Part shown: one piece after another, positions 13,775 to 26,700 of the stretch
Layout: every line of letters begins with the position of its first letter
How positions within the stretch are numbered: the first letter of the stretch is position 1
Source: Dactylonectria macrodidyma
Taxonomy: Eukaryota > Ascomycota > Sordariomycetes > Hypocreales > Nectriaceae
Direction of reading: 5' to 3'
DNA length: 64,000 nt
Assembly: GCA_020744425.1 (NCBI GenBank)
Contig: JAGMUV010000003.1
Location: 1,488,001 to 1,552,000, forward strand
Position numbers and translations under genes: made by a program
Notes under the pieces: generated by a model
Told to the model about the DNA's origin: nothing
The model's input: the letters and a program-made list of their open reading frames with translations, nothing else
Database searches by the model: none

Positions 13775-14907
13775 GTCTTTTCCGCGACCTACACAGACCC
13801 ATGAGATGCTTTAAAGACTCGACTCTGCTCAGTTCCTGGATTCTGTGGACTTTTGACAAGGAACGGCCTTTTTTTGGTCACACTCCATCCACCTCTAGGT
13901 ACCCACCCGACTGATCATGACGTCCTCCCTCATTATTATCTCCCAACTGCTTGGTCACACCCTAACCACAACACAACGTCATCAAGCCCTGCATCTATTA
14001 AGCCACGATGAAAGGCTGGTCCGCCACTGGATGATTAGGGCAGATGTAGCTTGATTCGTCCCCAATAAGCATTCGCTAAGTCTTTGGCATTCCATGGACC
14101 AATTAGAGCAGTTCGGACGCCAATACCTCCGCAGTGTTTCGCAATTCGCTATGAGGTTAATCAACGCAAAGGGGAATGCGGTAAGCTATCTTCCATTCAG
14201 TTGGACCCGGTACCCACGATGCGAAAAACAGTGACAGTGAAAATTTGAGTTGAGAGAACATTGGACGATGGTCGAGTTTGGCTGTGCCCTCAATCCCGAC
14301 CTAGGGTTGTTATCGAACTTACCTACTCCTTACACATGACTGACGAACCATCATGTTTCATCCATATTGTCACTATGTTGGCTAATGCTGACTATATTAA
14401 ACCACTTCTAGGTTAGCTTGTCGCATGCCCTTACAATTGGTATAGAGAAATGCACCACCTATAGTGGATGGATGGCCATTTTGGCCCTATGAGCTTTATT
14501 TACCGTTACATTATAATCCCGTTCCTTGTTAATATTGTCGATTTAGATCCGAGCCCAAGACTACTGGAACTGTTCACCTTTTCTTCTTCGGGTCAGAAGT
14601 ACCCTGGCCAAGCCTGGTACTAAAAGGAGAGTTTGACCCGTATATTGAACAAATTGTATGGCTAGGAGGTTCATTGAGTTGTCGTTTGTCTTCATGCGGG
14701 GGATACAATATGAGCACCTCTTCATGACCTTGACCTGTGGTTCGGCGCTCCAGTGATGGGCTCACACGCTCCTAGAACTCACGCACCCAGCATGTACCGA
14801 GGTAACCCATAGGATCACACAACATCAAGACTCGGACATAGTCTTCTTGTTATCCTCGCCACCTATCACAAAGCCGTGACTCAACTACAGCAAATAGGTC
14901 ATCTCCC
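13775..14907. other. spacer between tRNA-Arg and the PPTase gene
   Basis: A/T-richer than the surrounding DNA with no recognisable protein or RNA. It holds the 3' side of the PPTase gene. Nothing clearly transposon-like is visible, but decayed elements cannot be excluded by eye. Confidence 0.5.
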
Positions 14908-15528
14908 TTACACACGGTCACTCTGACTCACAACAGGGTCATGCCCCAGACACACTGCCGTCGCATAATCTCCATCGTGGCTGATAGATATCATGGCGCT
15001 CTCATCAGTCGCCGCACCAACATCCGCGCTCTTGATCCTTGCGACTGGTGGACCGCTGCCCAGTCGCTCGAACTCAACCGCACGCCGCTCAATGACGACG
15101 TCGTGAAACGTCAGGCGTCGATGCGAGTGCGCTTTCATAGCTGCTTCTTTCGCCGCGAATCTGGTGAGATGGTAAGACTTGGTGATCTATTACGTGTTTT
15201 TTGAGCGAGTGTCAACGTACCTCCCCGCGATAAAGGCTGCGCACTTCCACATCTCGGGATCTAGTGCGGCCAATGCTTCATGAGTCTGCTGCCCCTGCCT
15301 CATCCCTGTCGCTATTGTGGCTTCAAGTGGTCTGGAATAACCCGACAACCTCGACGTGTGTGTCAATACGTTCAGCCGTACATCTTTGAGGGCAATCTCC
15401 TCAGGAGCTAGAATACGGTTCACGAAGCGCTTCCCGCGTGAGCTGGAGAGAATGCGATAGATGCGCGATATTTGGCAAATATCAGTTCCGATATTTAGCG
15501 GAAATGGGAAGGTCCGTAGGGGTCTCAT
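14908..15528 (-). CDS. ppt2: 4'-phosphopantetheinyl transferase, PPT2/AcpS type
   Basis: Two exons on the minus strand, 15528-15221 and 15160-14908, with a 60-base intron (GTACGT...CACCAG), giving 186 residues. The protein shows the AcpS fold signatures: a GTD motif near residue 14 that carries the metal-binding Asp, and FAAKEAAMKA across the exon junction, which supplies the catalytic Glu/Lys. The C-terminal half contains ISISHDGDYATAVC, the conserved Ser-His-Asp strand of the family. The enzyme moves phosphopantetheine from CoA to a conserved serine on acyl carrier protein. The short single-domain form corresponds to the yeast Ppt2 class, which activates mitochondrial ACP, rather than the larger Sfp/NpgA class serving polyketide and peptide synthetases. 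The mitochondrial role is inferred from family; no clear targeting peptide is seen. Confidence 0.9.
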
Positions 15529-16094
15529 CTGCTAGTTGCGTCTTGTTGTGTCTGAATACAGTTGTCTGGGCTCAAGCCATGCAATGAAATCATGAAATTT
15601 CATTGTGATGGCGATCATGATGCCGTAATCAACTCGGCCAAGGGTGCTAATAATTAGGTGCCTTAGTGGGAGGGGTGCGGCGGCATCTTATCGATAGGGC
15701 AGCTCGCATGGTGGGGCTGGAGCTTCACAGCAACGTCATGGATGACGACCGGGGATGATTTACTTGTACGAAAACACCATGTCAAAGATCAACATTCTAG
15801 AATATTCATTCAGTGTCAAGCTATGGAATTATTGGGGAGTAGACTGAAAATGAACATGCACAATATCGAAATCGCACGCCGAAATTACCGTCGACGCCAC
15901 CCAGCCGTGCTTCGCAAATGGATAACCATTTCGATCCTGCATTGGTATCAGAGTACGCGGTCAATTCTCGCTCCGATCAGGCCCTTGGGCCAAACACTTT
16001 GATCTTGACTCCTGGCGGAGGAAATAAGGCAGATTGGTGTTGAAGTTTGCATGTCTGCCAAGACAATTCCTCATGTGAGCTGCGAAACAGCTTC
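15529..16094. other. spacer between the PPTase and DUF1774 genes
   Basis: About 570 bases holding the PPTase promoter and the 3' end of the DUF1774 gene. I see no gene in it. Confidence 0.5.
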
Positions 16095-17157
16095 TTACTC
16101 GGCGAGGAGCGGGGCGCGCTCCTGGTCGGCGGGTGGAGGTTGCCTCCATGAGAATTCTCTGCCGCTCCATGCAGGGATTGCCACCACTAATGTCAGGATG
16201 AAGAGTATGGACATGATGACAAAGGCAAAGATCCACTGGAAGGCAATGACCTGGTGAGAGAACTGGGCGACGCCGAGAGAAGCCGAGAGCACACTGAGAG
16301 CAAAGCCCACGGTGTAATCCTATGATACCATTAGCATTAAGATTTGGCGTGTTTCCGAAAGAACTCACCTTGTAGATGAAGATGAAGAACAGGCCATAGG
16401 CGAGGATAGCCCAGATGAAAATGTTACCGAAGATGCGGGGCACCAGGTGATGGGGGTGGGGGATCATCAATGCGCCGTTCCAGTAGATGGCAACGAATGT
16501 CCATGCTAGGGGACCAGAGACCACGGGGATGTGGATGAACCGAGGGTAGGTGTTGTGGCGGAAGTAGAGCGAGGAGAGGTTGAAGAAGTTGAGGATCAAG
16601 ATGACTTCAGCCCAGTGGAAGTGAGATCTGACAAAGAGCATGATGAAGGCAAAATGGAAGAGGTTGTTGAAGATGAAGTGGCTGCCAACGCTCGCCGCAG
16701 CATGGACGATGTCGGTGTTGCGCGAGAAGAGATGTCCAATATAGCCAGCCTGGAAAATGAAGAGCACAACCCTATGGAAGAAGCAATTAACGTTATATTG
16801 GAATATGGAGGGGTATGGAGCGCAATGCGTACCAATAAATGGAGGTGATGGTGGCATTCAACGTGAAAGCAGTGCGATAGAGATCATTCTGGTCCCAGAT
16901 GCGCTTTCGGATAGTATAACCATCATGAGGCTTGTTGGTTGTGTAGTAAACGGAGACCACAACAGAGAGGATCCAGGTAAGCAGAGTCAGAATCTTGTAG
17001 GTGAGGATGGCCCCAGAGGAATGGGATTCCCTCTTGCTAAAGGGGTTCACTGTGCATGACCACGGTCAGCCCCTTTGGTCGACCAAAATGAAGGAGTCCG
17101 CTTAGGTGGAATGATGAGTGCATCGGGAATACACTTACGCTGGCCCCAGTTCGCCAT
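16095..17157 (-). CDS. DUF1774-family multi-pass membrane protein
   Basis: Four exons on the minus strand: 17157-17139, 17049-16833, 16771-16369 and 16319-16095, giving 287 residues. The first exon is only 19 bases (MANWGQ plus one base) but has a good donor and joins in frame to NPFSKRE. About seven or eight hydrophobic segments follow, with short polar loops, ending in a polar tail with ERAPLLAE. The pattern, including the HYDGY-like loop after the second segment and the WNGALMI/PHHLVPR region, fits the fungal DUF1774 family. No biochemical role is established for this family as far as I know. The acidic-dileucine-like ERAPLL tail could be a sorting signal to endosome or vacuole, which is inference. 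Confidence 0.8.
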
Positions 17158-17498
17158 GTCGGAAGTTTGGCGCTCGACGCGATAGAAACTTATTGGATAT
17201 TGAGACAAGGTTGGAGCAGAATCGATTCGTACTGGAGCTGGAGAGCAACGCGTCGGATTATAAGTGCGAGCGTTTGGATGCAAAGTGGGAGTGGGGAGGG
17301 GAAGGAAGAAAGGTTGTGGTAAGAAATTGGGAAGGGAAAGCATTTAAACAAGGCAGACCCAAGCCAACATTTGCGGGGAAATGTCAATGGCGACTAAAAA
17401 AGACAGGCGAGAGGGGAGGGGTGGATAGACAATGTTGATGTCACACCACAAGGAAAGGAGGATGTGGAAGGTAAAACATTGACGGGAGCAACCAAAGA

Positions 17499-17545
17499 TG
17501 CCATGGGAGCCATGGAAGCCATGGGTGCCATGGATGGAATGGGGA
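17499..17545. repeat. degenerate tandem repeat with four GCCATGG cores
   Basis: GCCATGG recurs four times at 9-12 base spacing. On the plus strand it reads as an alternating Met/Gly/Ala/Glu peptide, but nothing supports translation. Confidence 0.6.
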
Positions 17546-20123
17546 ATGGTGATGCGCATGACGCCCTTGACGCACTAGCCCGTGTCTCTAGCGAAGATGT
17601 GCTTGCTGGACTTGGTTACTGCATCAAGACCCATAGAGCACTATTGAATACCATTAGCTGTAGAGGCAGCTGCGGTTGTCTCTCAGAAGCCATGGCGGCG
17701 CCGTATTCGTACATTGGAATCAGCCAGCCAGGCCGTATGACCTCCGAAGGAGTCCTTGGAGGCGCTTGGGAACGGGATTGTATTGCGGGGGCGGGATCAG
17801 CAACGAGAAGGGGGTGCGTTTGGTCGGAGAATTACACATAGAACGAGCGAGGATTGGTTCTGGATACCGTGACAGCGGTGGAGAAGTTGGATGGTGCAGA
17901 GGGACGGCAAGGAAGAGGATTCGTGCCTATGAAGCTACTGCTGGGTTCAGCCTTCCAAGTAGGAGGTACTTTGATTTCTAGGTGCCTGCTAAAGCATAGG
18001 TGATGCATTAGTAGAACTGTGCGAACGTTTACTGACATTTTGGTACCGAAATGGAGAGGTTGGCACCAGCATGGTATCATTCAGTTGTATTCGAGTTGGG
18101 GTGGTACGTCCTACAGTGCGTAGTAGGTAGCATGGAGATTGTGGTCCGGTCCTAGACGGGAGGGGGCGTGGCCGAATGCAATGGTCAAGAATCAGCTTCA
18201 AATCGGGACTACCTAGGTAGTAACTGGGCCCGAATGAAGGTACCATGTTGCACTGCTTGCTGTTTGTAACGCTCAGAAACAAGGCCGCTGTGCTTCCCTC
18301 GATGTACAGATCAGCACAGCCAGCCTCTCCCGTGATTGTCATCTAAGCCGAACCTCCAAACTGGGGCCATGACGTCCATGCCAGAGGTTACCTGGGAAGT
18401 TAAGGTACCTAGGTAGGCAGGCAAGTAATTAGGTAGTTAGGCTGTCTCATCAGTACAGAGCCGACAAAAGACACCTCGTTGAGGGAACGCGTGGTGCATG
18501 CGGCAAGCCTGCATTTGGACCGCTGCAGGGAAGCGGCGTCACAAGGTCAGCCTGATTGGCTGCAGAGGGTGTAATGACGAACTTGACTTGCGCCTGGATC
18601 AGCTCACAGCGGCAGGCGTTGTGCGACTAGAGTACAGTGCCAAGAGTGCTAACCATCACTGGGAAGGTGCCTTCAGGGTTGCTTTGTGCATTTTCGTGTA
18701 GGCCCTTACTTTCTGTGCCTTTGTCCTGCCCACTGGAGACTGAATCCGTCAGTACCTTAGGTCATGCCCGGCTTTTTGCAAGTGGTACCCAGATAGCTCA
18801 AACTTGTCACTCTCAGACCTCAGGCCACACTTTTCTCCCCACTGCTGGCCCATGGAATGGATGGGACACGACTAACATGCAACCGTACAACCATGCAACG
18901 ACGAAACGACGAAACCACCCAATCAACCATGCCTCTTCCAACTACTCCCTAATCCCTGTGGCCACTGCCATCGAGAGTCAACACCTCATCAAGTCGCTGT
19001 CTTCGTCCGCCTGGCTGTGTCCGCAACATGCACTTTTGCGCTCTTGCACTTTCAGCTGCCCTACCTTGGATTTGAGTGTGGCTAGGCAGTTGAAAGCAGA
19101 CTGCCCTCGGGTCAGCACCTCGCAATCAGTACTCTACGCACCCAACTTCACTCGCCGGCGGCGGAAGATTAGTTTCGACCTTGAAATGATCTCTTGTCTG
19201 TTTTGCAAGCAAGTGCAAATCCAGCATTAAAATACAGGACATTCATTGCTTGCTTACATCCCTACTTAGGTACCTACCTTTGTGCAGTACAGTGTACATG
19301 ACAAGAGATCATCATTCTGTTGCAGCCTGCACACGCGTCCGCAGGCACACATAGTTGCAGTCGCCGATGTTTCAGTGCCCACACCTTTCCATATGCCTCT
19401 TTTCTCTCTCACGCACTCTCTCAATCACATCCTCCACACAGTCTGTATTGCGCCCTCCATCAATCCCCGATCACAACCATCAACCCACACACCATCGACT
19501 TGCCCCTCCTGTCCCACCCTTGCTCGGCCATCACGCACCTTTCTAAGCTTGCAAGGGTGTAAAGACCCCCTCAACCCCCTACACCCTCTCGTCGCTGTTC
19601 AGACCCTGTCTCCATCTTGCATTTTCCGGCAACGTTGTACCTTAGTTGGCTAAAACTGACCTTCGCTTACCCGGCCGATCCTTCAAGCAGAAACCCGAAC
19701 CTGCCTTGGGCCAACCTGAAAAGATCCAGAGAGGCCACGAGGCTTGCGATGCAACAAGCCATGGTTCAAATTTCCATCGAGGCAGACGGACACCTGACTT
19801 GAGCTCCTCCGACGTCAAAGCATTGAGAGACTCGCGCGATATTCTTCAATTTAATTTCTTAACTAAAGACAACATAAAGACAACATGAATTTACCATGGT
19901 CGACTCGCCATTTTTGTACAACCATCTCAGGTTCTCTCTTCTGTCGACTCATGTGAAGTTCCTCAACGATGCTAATTTCCACCCAATGCAACCACTCATG
20001 ATTTATGCTGAAACTCCGAGTCCAAAATCTAGGTGTGTCCATCGATGCTATTCCGAAATGTGTTATCGCCATCTACCTTGAGCTTGACACAATGCAAACT
20101 AATACCGATCGATGATCGAGGTA

Positions 20124-20621
20124 TCATCGATTCCTTGACGAATGCCCGAAAAGCCTGTCACCAGCCTCCAGCCAATTCTCCCAGTTCGACTGGCGTGATT
20201 GGGACTTGGACAGTTTCGACTCCGTGCCCAGTCTCTGTTGACTAAGATAACCACCTTTTATCCCGTTCCTGGCCGAGGTTTTGTTGGTATGGCTGTTGAA
20301 TCCGCCGCTCTCCTGGACCCGATTTGTTGGTTGTGTTGAGCTTGTCCACTTTGCTTTGTCCTCCGAGATGTTTCGCTGTGTTCGCATCTTGACGCGGCTG
20401 GGATGTTGGCGGATGCTGCACGGCTCATGAGAATCTTCAACCGCTGTACCGCTCTCGAGACGAGGACCAGCGCTGCGAGCACGGCAAGGCTCATTCTGTG
20501 TAATAGGCTCATATACATTCGGGATGAGAGGCCATTTGTTGGAGCCATCTAGTGTGTCTTTTGGTCGATGTGCGTCAGCATATCCAACACAGATATCGTC
20601 CCAGTCGATGCCGGCGGTCAT
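20124..20621 (-). CDS. hypothetical protein, uncertain
   Basis: A 165-codon uninterrupted frame on the minus strand. It starts with MTAGIDWDD and is acidic/aromatic at the N-terminus, then polar and Ser/Gln/Asn-rich, and ends with a WENWLEAGDRLFG stretch that is less random-looking than most frames in this spacer. I do not recognise it. It lacks a clear pyrimidine-rich promoter, and the length is within what chance can give in GC-rich DNA. Confidence 0.35.
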   Translation of the reverse strand: MTAGIDWDDICVGYADAHRPKDTLDGSNKWPLIPNVYEPITQNEPCRARSAGPRLESGTAVEDSHEPCSIRQHPSRVKMRTQRNISEDKAKWTSSTQPTNRVQESGGFNSHTNKTSARNGIKGGYLSQQRLGTESKLSKSQSRQSNWENWLEAGDRLFGHSSRNR

Positions 20622-21428
20622 TTTGTTTTCTTTGGTGATACAGTGCTGATGGTTGATTCATAAAATGCAGATGTTGAGGAAACGAGGAAACAAGACGCTT
20701 TGAGGTGGATGTGGCTCTCGTTTGGATTTTAACCCTGCCAACCGGTCCCCTGTGGAAGCGAGAAGGTTTGCGGATTGTATTTTGGGTGGCAATCACACAT
20801 CGTCATGTATTCACGAATGTCGCTCACTCCATCATCCGCAGGAAATGATGGCCAACTTGGGCCGCCGGCAGGACAACATGAGCACTCATACACGACCACG
20901 ATTGGCTGTGGTGCCCGGCGGCGACAGATTTGGAGTTTGGAGCAAGAAAACCCAAGTCAGTTGCAGAACCCAAATTCCAAAACTGATGAGTCCAGATGCT
21001 GGGTCATGCGGGGGGAGTGGGTTGTCCATGTCCATGTCATTGCTGCGCCGGCGGCTCACCGTGCATGGGTTGCTGAATATATGCCAATAGGATGCCGTTA
21101 CGACTCAGCGCCATGTCGTCGGCTCGCAATTACAATCGCACTTTGACCCGAGTCTGATACTCCTCCAAGCTGCCTCGCGCGAGGCAACTGTCCAGGTGGC
21201 TTGCTGCATATCGTATCTTGGGCTTTCCACCAGATATGCCAATAATAGCTTGGCCCTCCCCGAGGCTCATAAGAATGTCCCCACGCTGGCTGTTACCCCC
21301 GTGGTTCTCACATCTCTTTACTTCTCCTGCTTTCTTCTACTGAAGCGCCCTTAGTATATATCGGTTTCCTTCGCCGCCATCGAGCCTCTGCGCGTGTCAA
21401 CAAGCAGCCGAATGCCGGGCCACTAGCC

Positions 21429-23214
21429 ATGACAGACACTGCCGCCTCCATCGCGAGACGGCCGAAGGGTCGGCAGCGGCCCGGGCGCTCCTCTCGCATT
21501 ACCGATCTCACCTGGGACTTCTACAAGCCCTTGTTGTGCAATCTGTACCAGTCCTACACGCTCGCCGTGGTCATGGCCCTGATGAAACAAAAGTTCGACT
21601 TCACTCCCAGGTATGCTGAACATGAGTTACACCGACGTCTCGCCTGCCCAAGTAACTGATTTGATCTCGTCGTCCATCAACAGCAAGCGCCAGTACGGCT
21701 ACCGATTCGAGAAATGGGGTATTAGAAAATACAACTCGGCCGAAAAGCAGGGTCTCACGAGGAACTTGCCTGAACTTGACAAGTTGATCAATGACCCAGT
21801 CATCAGCGATTTCTTCAACACCCTGTCCCCGGACCTGATCAGCCCCAATCACGCCTCGGGGTCGTTCTTGGATGTTCCTGATAGCGCTGGTGGCAACTTC
21901 GGTAATGCCGCCAACGCAATGAGTGATATATCCGCAACAACATCACCCTCAACGGACTCTGATGCTGATGCAAGCTTCTTCGACGGGGACACCGCTGTTG
22001 AGGACCCCCCATCGCCTCCAAGGACCCCGAATCCTGGCATATCCTATCCATGGGGACCCGCCGACGAGGCCAAGAAACTCGTCGCCGACTTCTTCTCTGC
22101 CATGTCTGATGACCAGAATGCCTCTGAAATGTATTCCGATCTCTTCCAAGTCCTCTCAATGTCGTCCTCGCCATTGTATAACGCCAAGAATCTGATAGTC
22201 ACGTCCTTTGCCCGTGTCGCTCAAAATCCTCGCGATGCGAAGCGCGCTCAGCAACTACTTTCACGTTATCGGGACTCAATCCGAACTCGTGGATATGATC
22301 GACCGTTTTTGTTTTCGATGCTTGATTGCAATCTTCAAGAGAGCGACGAGACGTTGCAGACGTCGGCGACCCATCGTCGAGTCTGTGACACCATACGAAA
22401 GGTGCTCAAGGATGATGACACTGAGCTGGGCGATATCCCCCACAACTTTTCAGCCATCGACCTGGTGACATACCACTTTCTCTCCTCGGCTCTAGAAGTC
22501 TATGAGAAAACTCTTAATACCAATGGTCAGCTTCCGGCTTTGTCGTCTGAGGCTCTCCTCCATACATACGTTTACAGACAACCTTTGGCCGATACCATCC
22601 GTATCGGTGGCACCTCTCCGTTGCGCATCTGCATCGACTGGTGCGCGCGGCAGCTGAAGCTCAAGCACACGGTTCCAGCAGAGGTAGCCTCTATTCAGTG
22701 CACTGATGCACAGCGTCAGTGGTGTGACAATATCCACCTCTTCTGCACGCTTTGGCACTCTATGTTGCTCCAGGTTCAAAACGGCACACCTCCCGTTTGG
22801 TACGGACCCTGCGAGTCTGCACTTGGAATATCCCCAGCCGAGCTTCTTGTTACTGTGTGCTGGATGATTGGCTCTGAAGTCGAGACAGACTCTACCAATG
22901 ACATCCTTAAGCGCGCGGACACGGTTCTTGACACCATGACTCGGTTGTCTGAGGGCAGGATTTGGCTTAAATTCCTTAGGACCTTCACATGGATGAACAA
23001 GCTCGTCGACACAGACGATGACGACAAGGCCTTTGAGGCCACCGTTCTTCAACATTGCCGTCGCTACATCGTGGCCACTCTCAACGTGGACTTACCCTTC
23101 CCAGCCAAGCCCGTTGTCGACACGCCTGGCTGTCATTATCTTGATGAGATGGAGCCGTTTTCACCAAGCGACAGTCTCAATTCTTTCTTCGTCTTCGATC
23201 ATATGGAGTTGTAG
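21429..23214 (+). CDS. Clr5-domain protein of unknown function
   Basis: Two exons, 21429-21610 and 21684-23214, with a 73-base intron (GTATGC...CAACAG), giving 570 residues. Residues about 25-80 match the fungal Clr5 domain: a conserved Trp-then-LY helix (WDFYKPLLCNLY), TLAVVMALM, then across the splice junction KRQYGYRFEKWGIRKY. The domain is typically N-terminal in filamentous-fungal proteins and is named after fission yeast Clr5, a heterochromatin-related factor; DNA binding is suspected. After it come an acidic, Ser/Pro-rich linker (about 110-180) and a mainly helical C-terminal half with no domain I know. The domain reading across the junction strongly supports the intron. Confidence 0.85.
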
Positions 23215-23738
23215 TTGAATAGGAGGGACCGTCACGTCGAAGATACAAGATTGGAAACCCGACGCGATGGGATGGAGCTGTTTTACGTTTTCCTAGTTTG
23301 CTCTCAATTTCCTTGTGCTGTTCCCTATATATACCTGCCATTCGTTTCATGCTCTCATATGTAGCAATTAATATTATTTTCATGACTTCCTACCTCGGTT
23401 CGTGTAGACAGGTCGCACTATTTATCATCACATACCATTCATTTAAAAGACTTTAGCATCTAAGAAGTACAATTCCATATCTCTCAAATCGAAATGTATA
23501 CTTAAAAAGGAAAGCGAATCAGTCTTAGACGTAGGGGTATCAACCAGTGTAACCTCGTGCGGGATGTTTCCCTTCTTCCTCCACTCCAGAAGACGCCACC
23601 GCCAGGATACCAATCTAGTAAAATCAAAGCCAAAGGCCAACAAAAGCAGCTCTGTACAAGAAGTGAAAATGGAACATGGCGATGAATGCGCTGCTCGGTG
23701 TACTACAACACGCAGGCCCTTCTTCCGCTCCCCTTATA
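23215..23738. other. convergent 3' region between the Clr5-domain and dynein genes
   Basis: A/T-rich DNA between facing stop codons, fitting two 3' UTRs. No gene seen. Confidence 0.6.
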
Positions 23739-26700
23739 TCAGACCTCCGTCACCAACTGTTCTCCCTCATCTAGCAAATCGGTCACCTTGCGCAAGTTGG
23801 CAATGAGGCTACGGCCTAGTCCGCCAAGAAGCAGCTTCTCTGCATTGGCAGGCAGGCCGAGATATGTAGGCGGTTCACGCTCTGGCAGCTTGTGAATCCA
23901 GGCCATACAATCCTGGAGGCTGGTGCCCGAGGGAACAACCAGGCCACCGTCAGGTCCGTCCACGAGCTTGTGGTCAACCTCATACGCAGCCGGGGTGAGG
24001 AACGACGTGACGAGCTGGGAGAGGAGTTTAAAGTCACCCTCATCGTCAATCTTGCCGCCGTACGTCTCCGTCACTAGGTAGCGCACCATCTCCCAGGGAA
24101 TGTTCTGGGGAGCAATGTTTGTTCGGTTGCCTGCCGCACCATCAATCCAGGTGTCAACAATGAAAGTTGAGCATTCGTACTGTAAAAAGTTAGCCTGGAG
24201 CAAATCAACCCAGGTGATAATGGGGAACTTACGTCGCTATCATTAAACTCCCAGAAACCCTTCCAGCCCAAGTTCGGCGCATACCGCAATCTCTCCTGCA
24301 CCACGGCGTGCAAGAAGGAGAGGAGCAGGTACATTCTTGTTCTCTCAACCGGGCCTTTTGTAGGTCTCGTGGATATCGATGACATGGAGTCCTTCATGTT
24401 GGCCCTCACACCTGCAGGCTGCTCGTACATGAGCACACGCGAAGCCCGCAGTAGATTAACAGGGATCTTTGGGCTTGACTCCATAGACAGGAAGAGGCGG
24501 AAGTCGACATGTGGATTGAGAGACTCCATCCGCTTCTCCAGACTCTGAAGCCAAGTCGGGGCTAGATGTACGTTCTTGACCAAAACCCACGAGCCAGTCT
24601 GCGCAGCATTACTGATAGCCTTGTCGGCACTTGCGAGACCTTCGTTGGAACCCATGGCAATGTTTGTGCACCTGACGCGCATCCGTTCGACAAGGCTGTC
24701 GACCTTGTAGCTGGCATCGAAGCCGGGGCTAGATACCAGTGAGATTGGCAGAGTTGCGGACACCTGGTCCGATGTCTCCTTCAGGTCCTCAACAACGTCG
24801 AATATATCGGATCCGAAGACTTGACCAACGAAACGTTCAGCCGACGGAACAAATCGGTCCATGCGGAAGAGTTTGATGAGCAGAATAGAGACGAGCGATC
24901 GATCAGTAGCTTCAGTATTCTCATCCCAGATCTGGGGCACGAAGTTCTCGGCTAACTCCTCGGTGAAGAATTTGTCCCAATCCTCCGTTGACACACCATC
25001 GATTTTCTCTTTGAGAACGCCAAGCTTCTTGGCTTGTGCAAACGCTTCATCCTTGCTCTCGGGGCTCGACGACAAGTCCTTGCCTTCGACTCGGTTGTCG
25101 AGAATGACATCGATTAGGGTCTTGTCCATCTTGTAGGGGGACGCCTGCGCAAGCAGCATGCCCAACGTGACACGGTCTTTCTGAAGCAGACTAAGCACAG
25201 TGCGCTTAAACGTGTTGACAAATAGATCCTTGACAATCACGTCACGGCGAATATTGTGGTTGGTCTCGTTAGCAAGGTTCTTGTTGCCATGCAGTACCGA
25301 TTGGAAGATGTCGAGAAAGTACTGAAGCGAGAACTGGTAGAAATGGTTGAGGTAGTGGAGCTGCTCCAGAACTGCAAAGACGGCGCTGCAAGAGCGGGCG
25401 ATAATGCTGTACTGCTGCGTGATCTCTTCAACTTCTGCCATAACACCCTCAGTGTTGCTCATCTTAACGGAGATCTCGGCTGCTTCTGTCTTGAGAGTCT
25501 CGAGGGTCTCGATGACGTTGTCGTCATCTAGGATATTGCCACGAGACTCATTGAGGGCCTGAAGCAGTCGCTTTTCAAGCTGGCGCAAGTGGATCTTGAA
25601 CTCTCCCTGTAGCTTGATGAGATTGGAACGCCTTTCATCAACATCAGGGCGCTCCGACTTGAGCACATCATTAAGCGACTGAGTCTGAAGACTGCTCTGG
25701 GTGACGGTAAAGTTGACGAAGGTGGTTCGACTGCAGATATCTGGCGCGAAGGTGGCCGACGGATCTCGGGTCGACAGATAAAGCTTGAAGGCCGGCGAGA
25801 AATCAATTTCCTGTTTGCCGAGCTGGATGAGAGTACGTCCGCCTGTCTTTTGGTATTCCTTATTGAGCACATGGTTGAGAATAGGGTCGAGGTGCTCGGC
25901 GTCTTGGATGAGGATCGGGTTTCCGAATCGGAGAGAGCTCTCAAGCTGTTTCGTGAACGTGTCATCCAAGAAGCTGGTAACTGTCAAGCGACGGTCCTTG
26001 CATTCTTTCTGCAAAAACTCGGTAATTCGTCCTGAGGGATCGATAATGAGCGGGTACCGAGTGAAGCGTTTGAGAATGATGGCGTTCTCAGTGCAAAGAT
26101 CGTCGACCGGAAGAGTGTTCTCCTGCCAGCCTAGACGCTCATCTGCTGTGGAGAGATATTCAGTAACAGGGTTTGTGGCCTTGTACTGAATTCCAGAGAG
26201 ATGAAGCTGGTGGAACCAGTCATCGATCATGGATTTTCGGAATGTCTGGTCGTAGAGACCACTATATGCCAAGAAAGCCGCGGCGACAACAACGTCTCCA
26301 ACCAAGGTGTTGATCTGTGTCTCGAAAGACTTGCTTCCGTCCTCCCAACGAACTCTCTCAGATGACAAGCTATCCAGCAGTCTCACACTTCGGTCAACCT
26401 TGAACTGAACCTTTGACATCTCAGCTTTGATTGCCTGTGTTTCGCTGATCAGCGCGGCATATTCGGTCTTGTATGTGTTGATGCTGGACTCGAGCTCTAT
26501 AATGTTGTTCTCAACAGCCTTCGCATTGGCCTTGGTTTGCAAGGCATCTTCCTCAAGCTGAGTGACCTCAATTTTGAGGGGACCGACTCGATCCAGAATG
26601 TCGGAGTAGTTGACCTGAGCCGTGACCCACTGGACGAGAGGTCCACAAGCCTTGGAAGCGCGATTGACCTTCTCAAACGTGAATTCGGGGTTGGACAGGA

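Larger units (their letters stand above)
17158..21428. other. 4.3 kb gene-poor spacer
   Basis: Apart from the weak ORF at 20124-20621, only short unrecognised frames are present. It contains a degenerate GCCATGG repeat (17499-17545), several TACCTAGGTA-like motifs (18211, 18403, 19264), and C/T-rich DNA at 19380-19560 that looks like a promoter without an obvious gene downstream. Confidence 0.5.
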
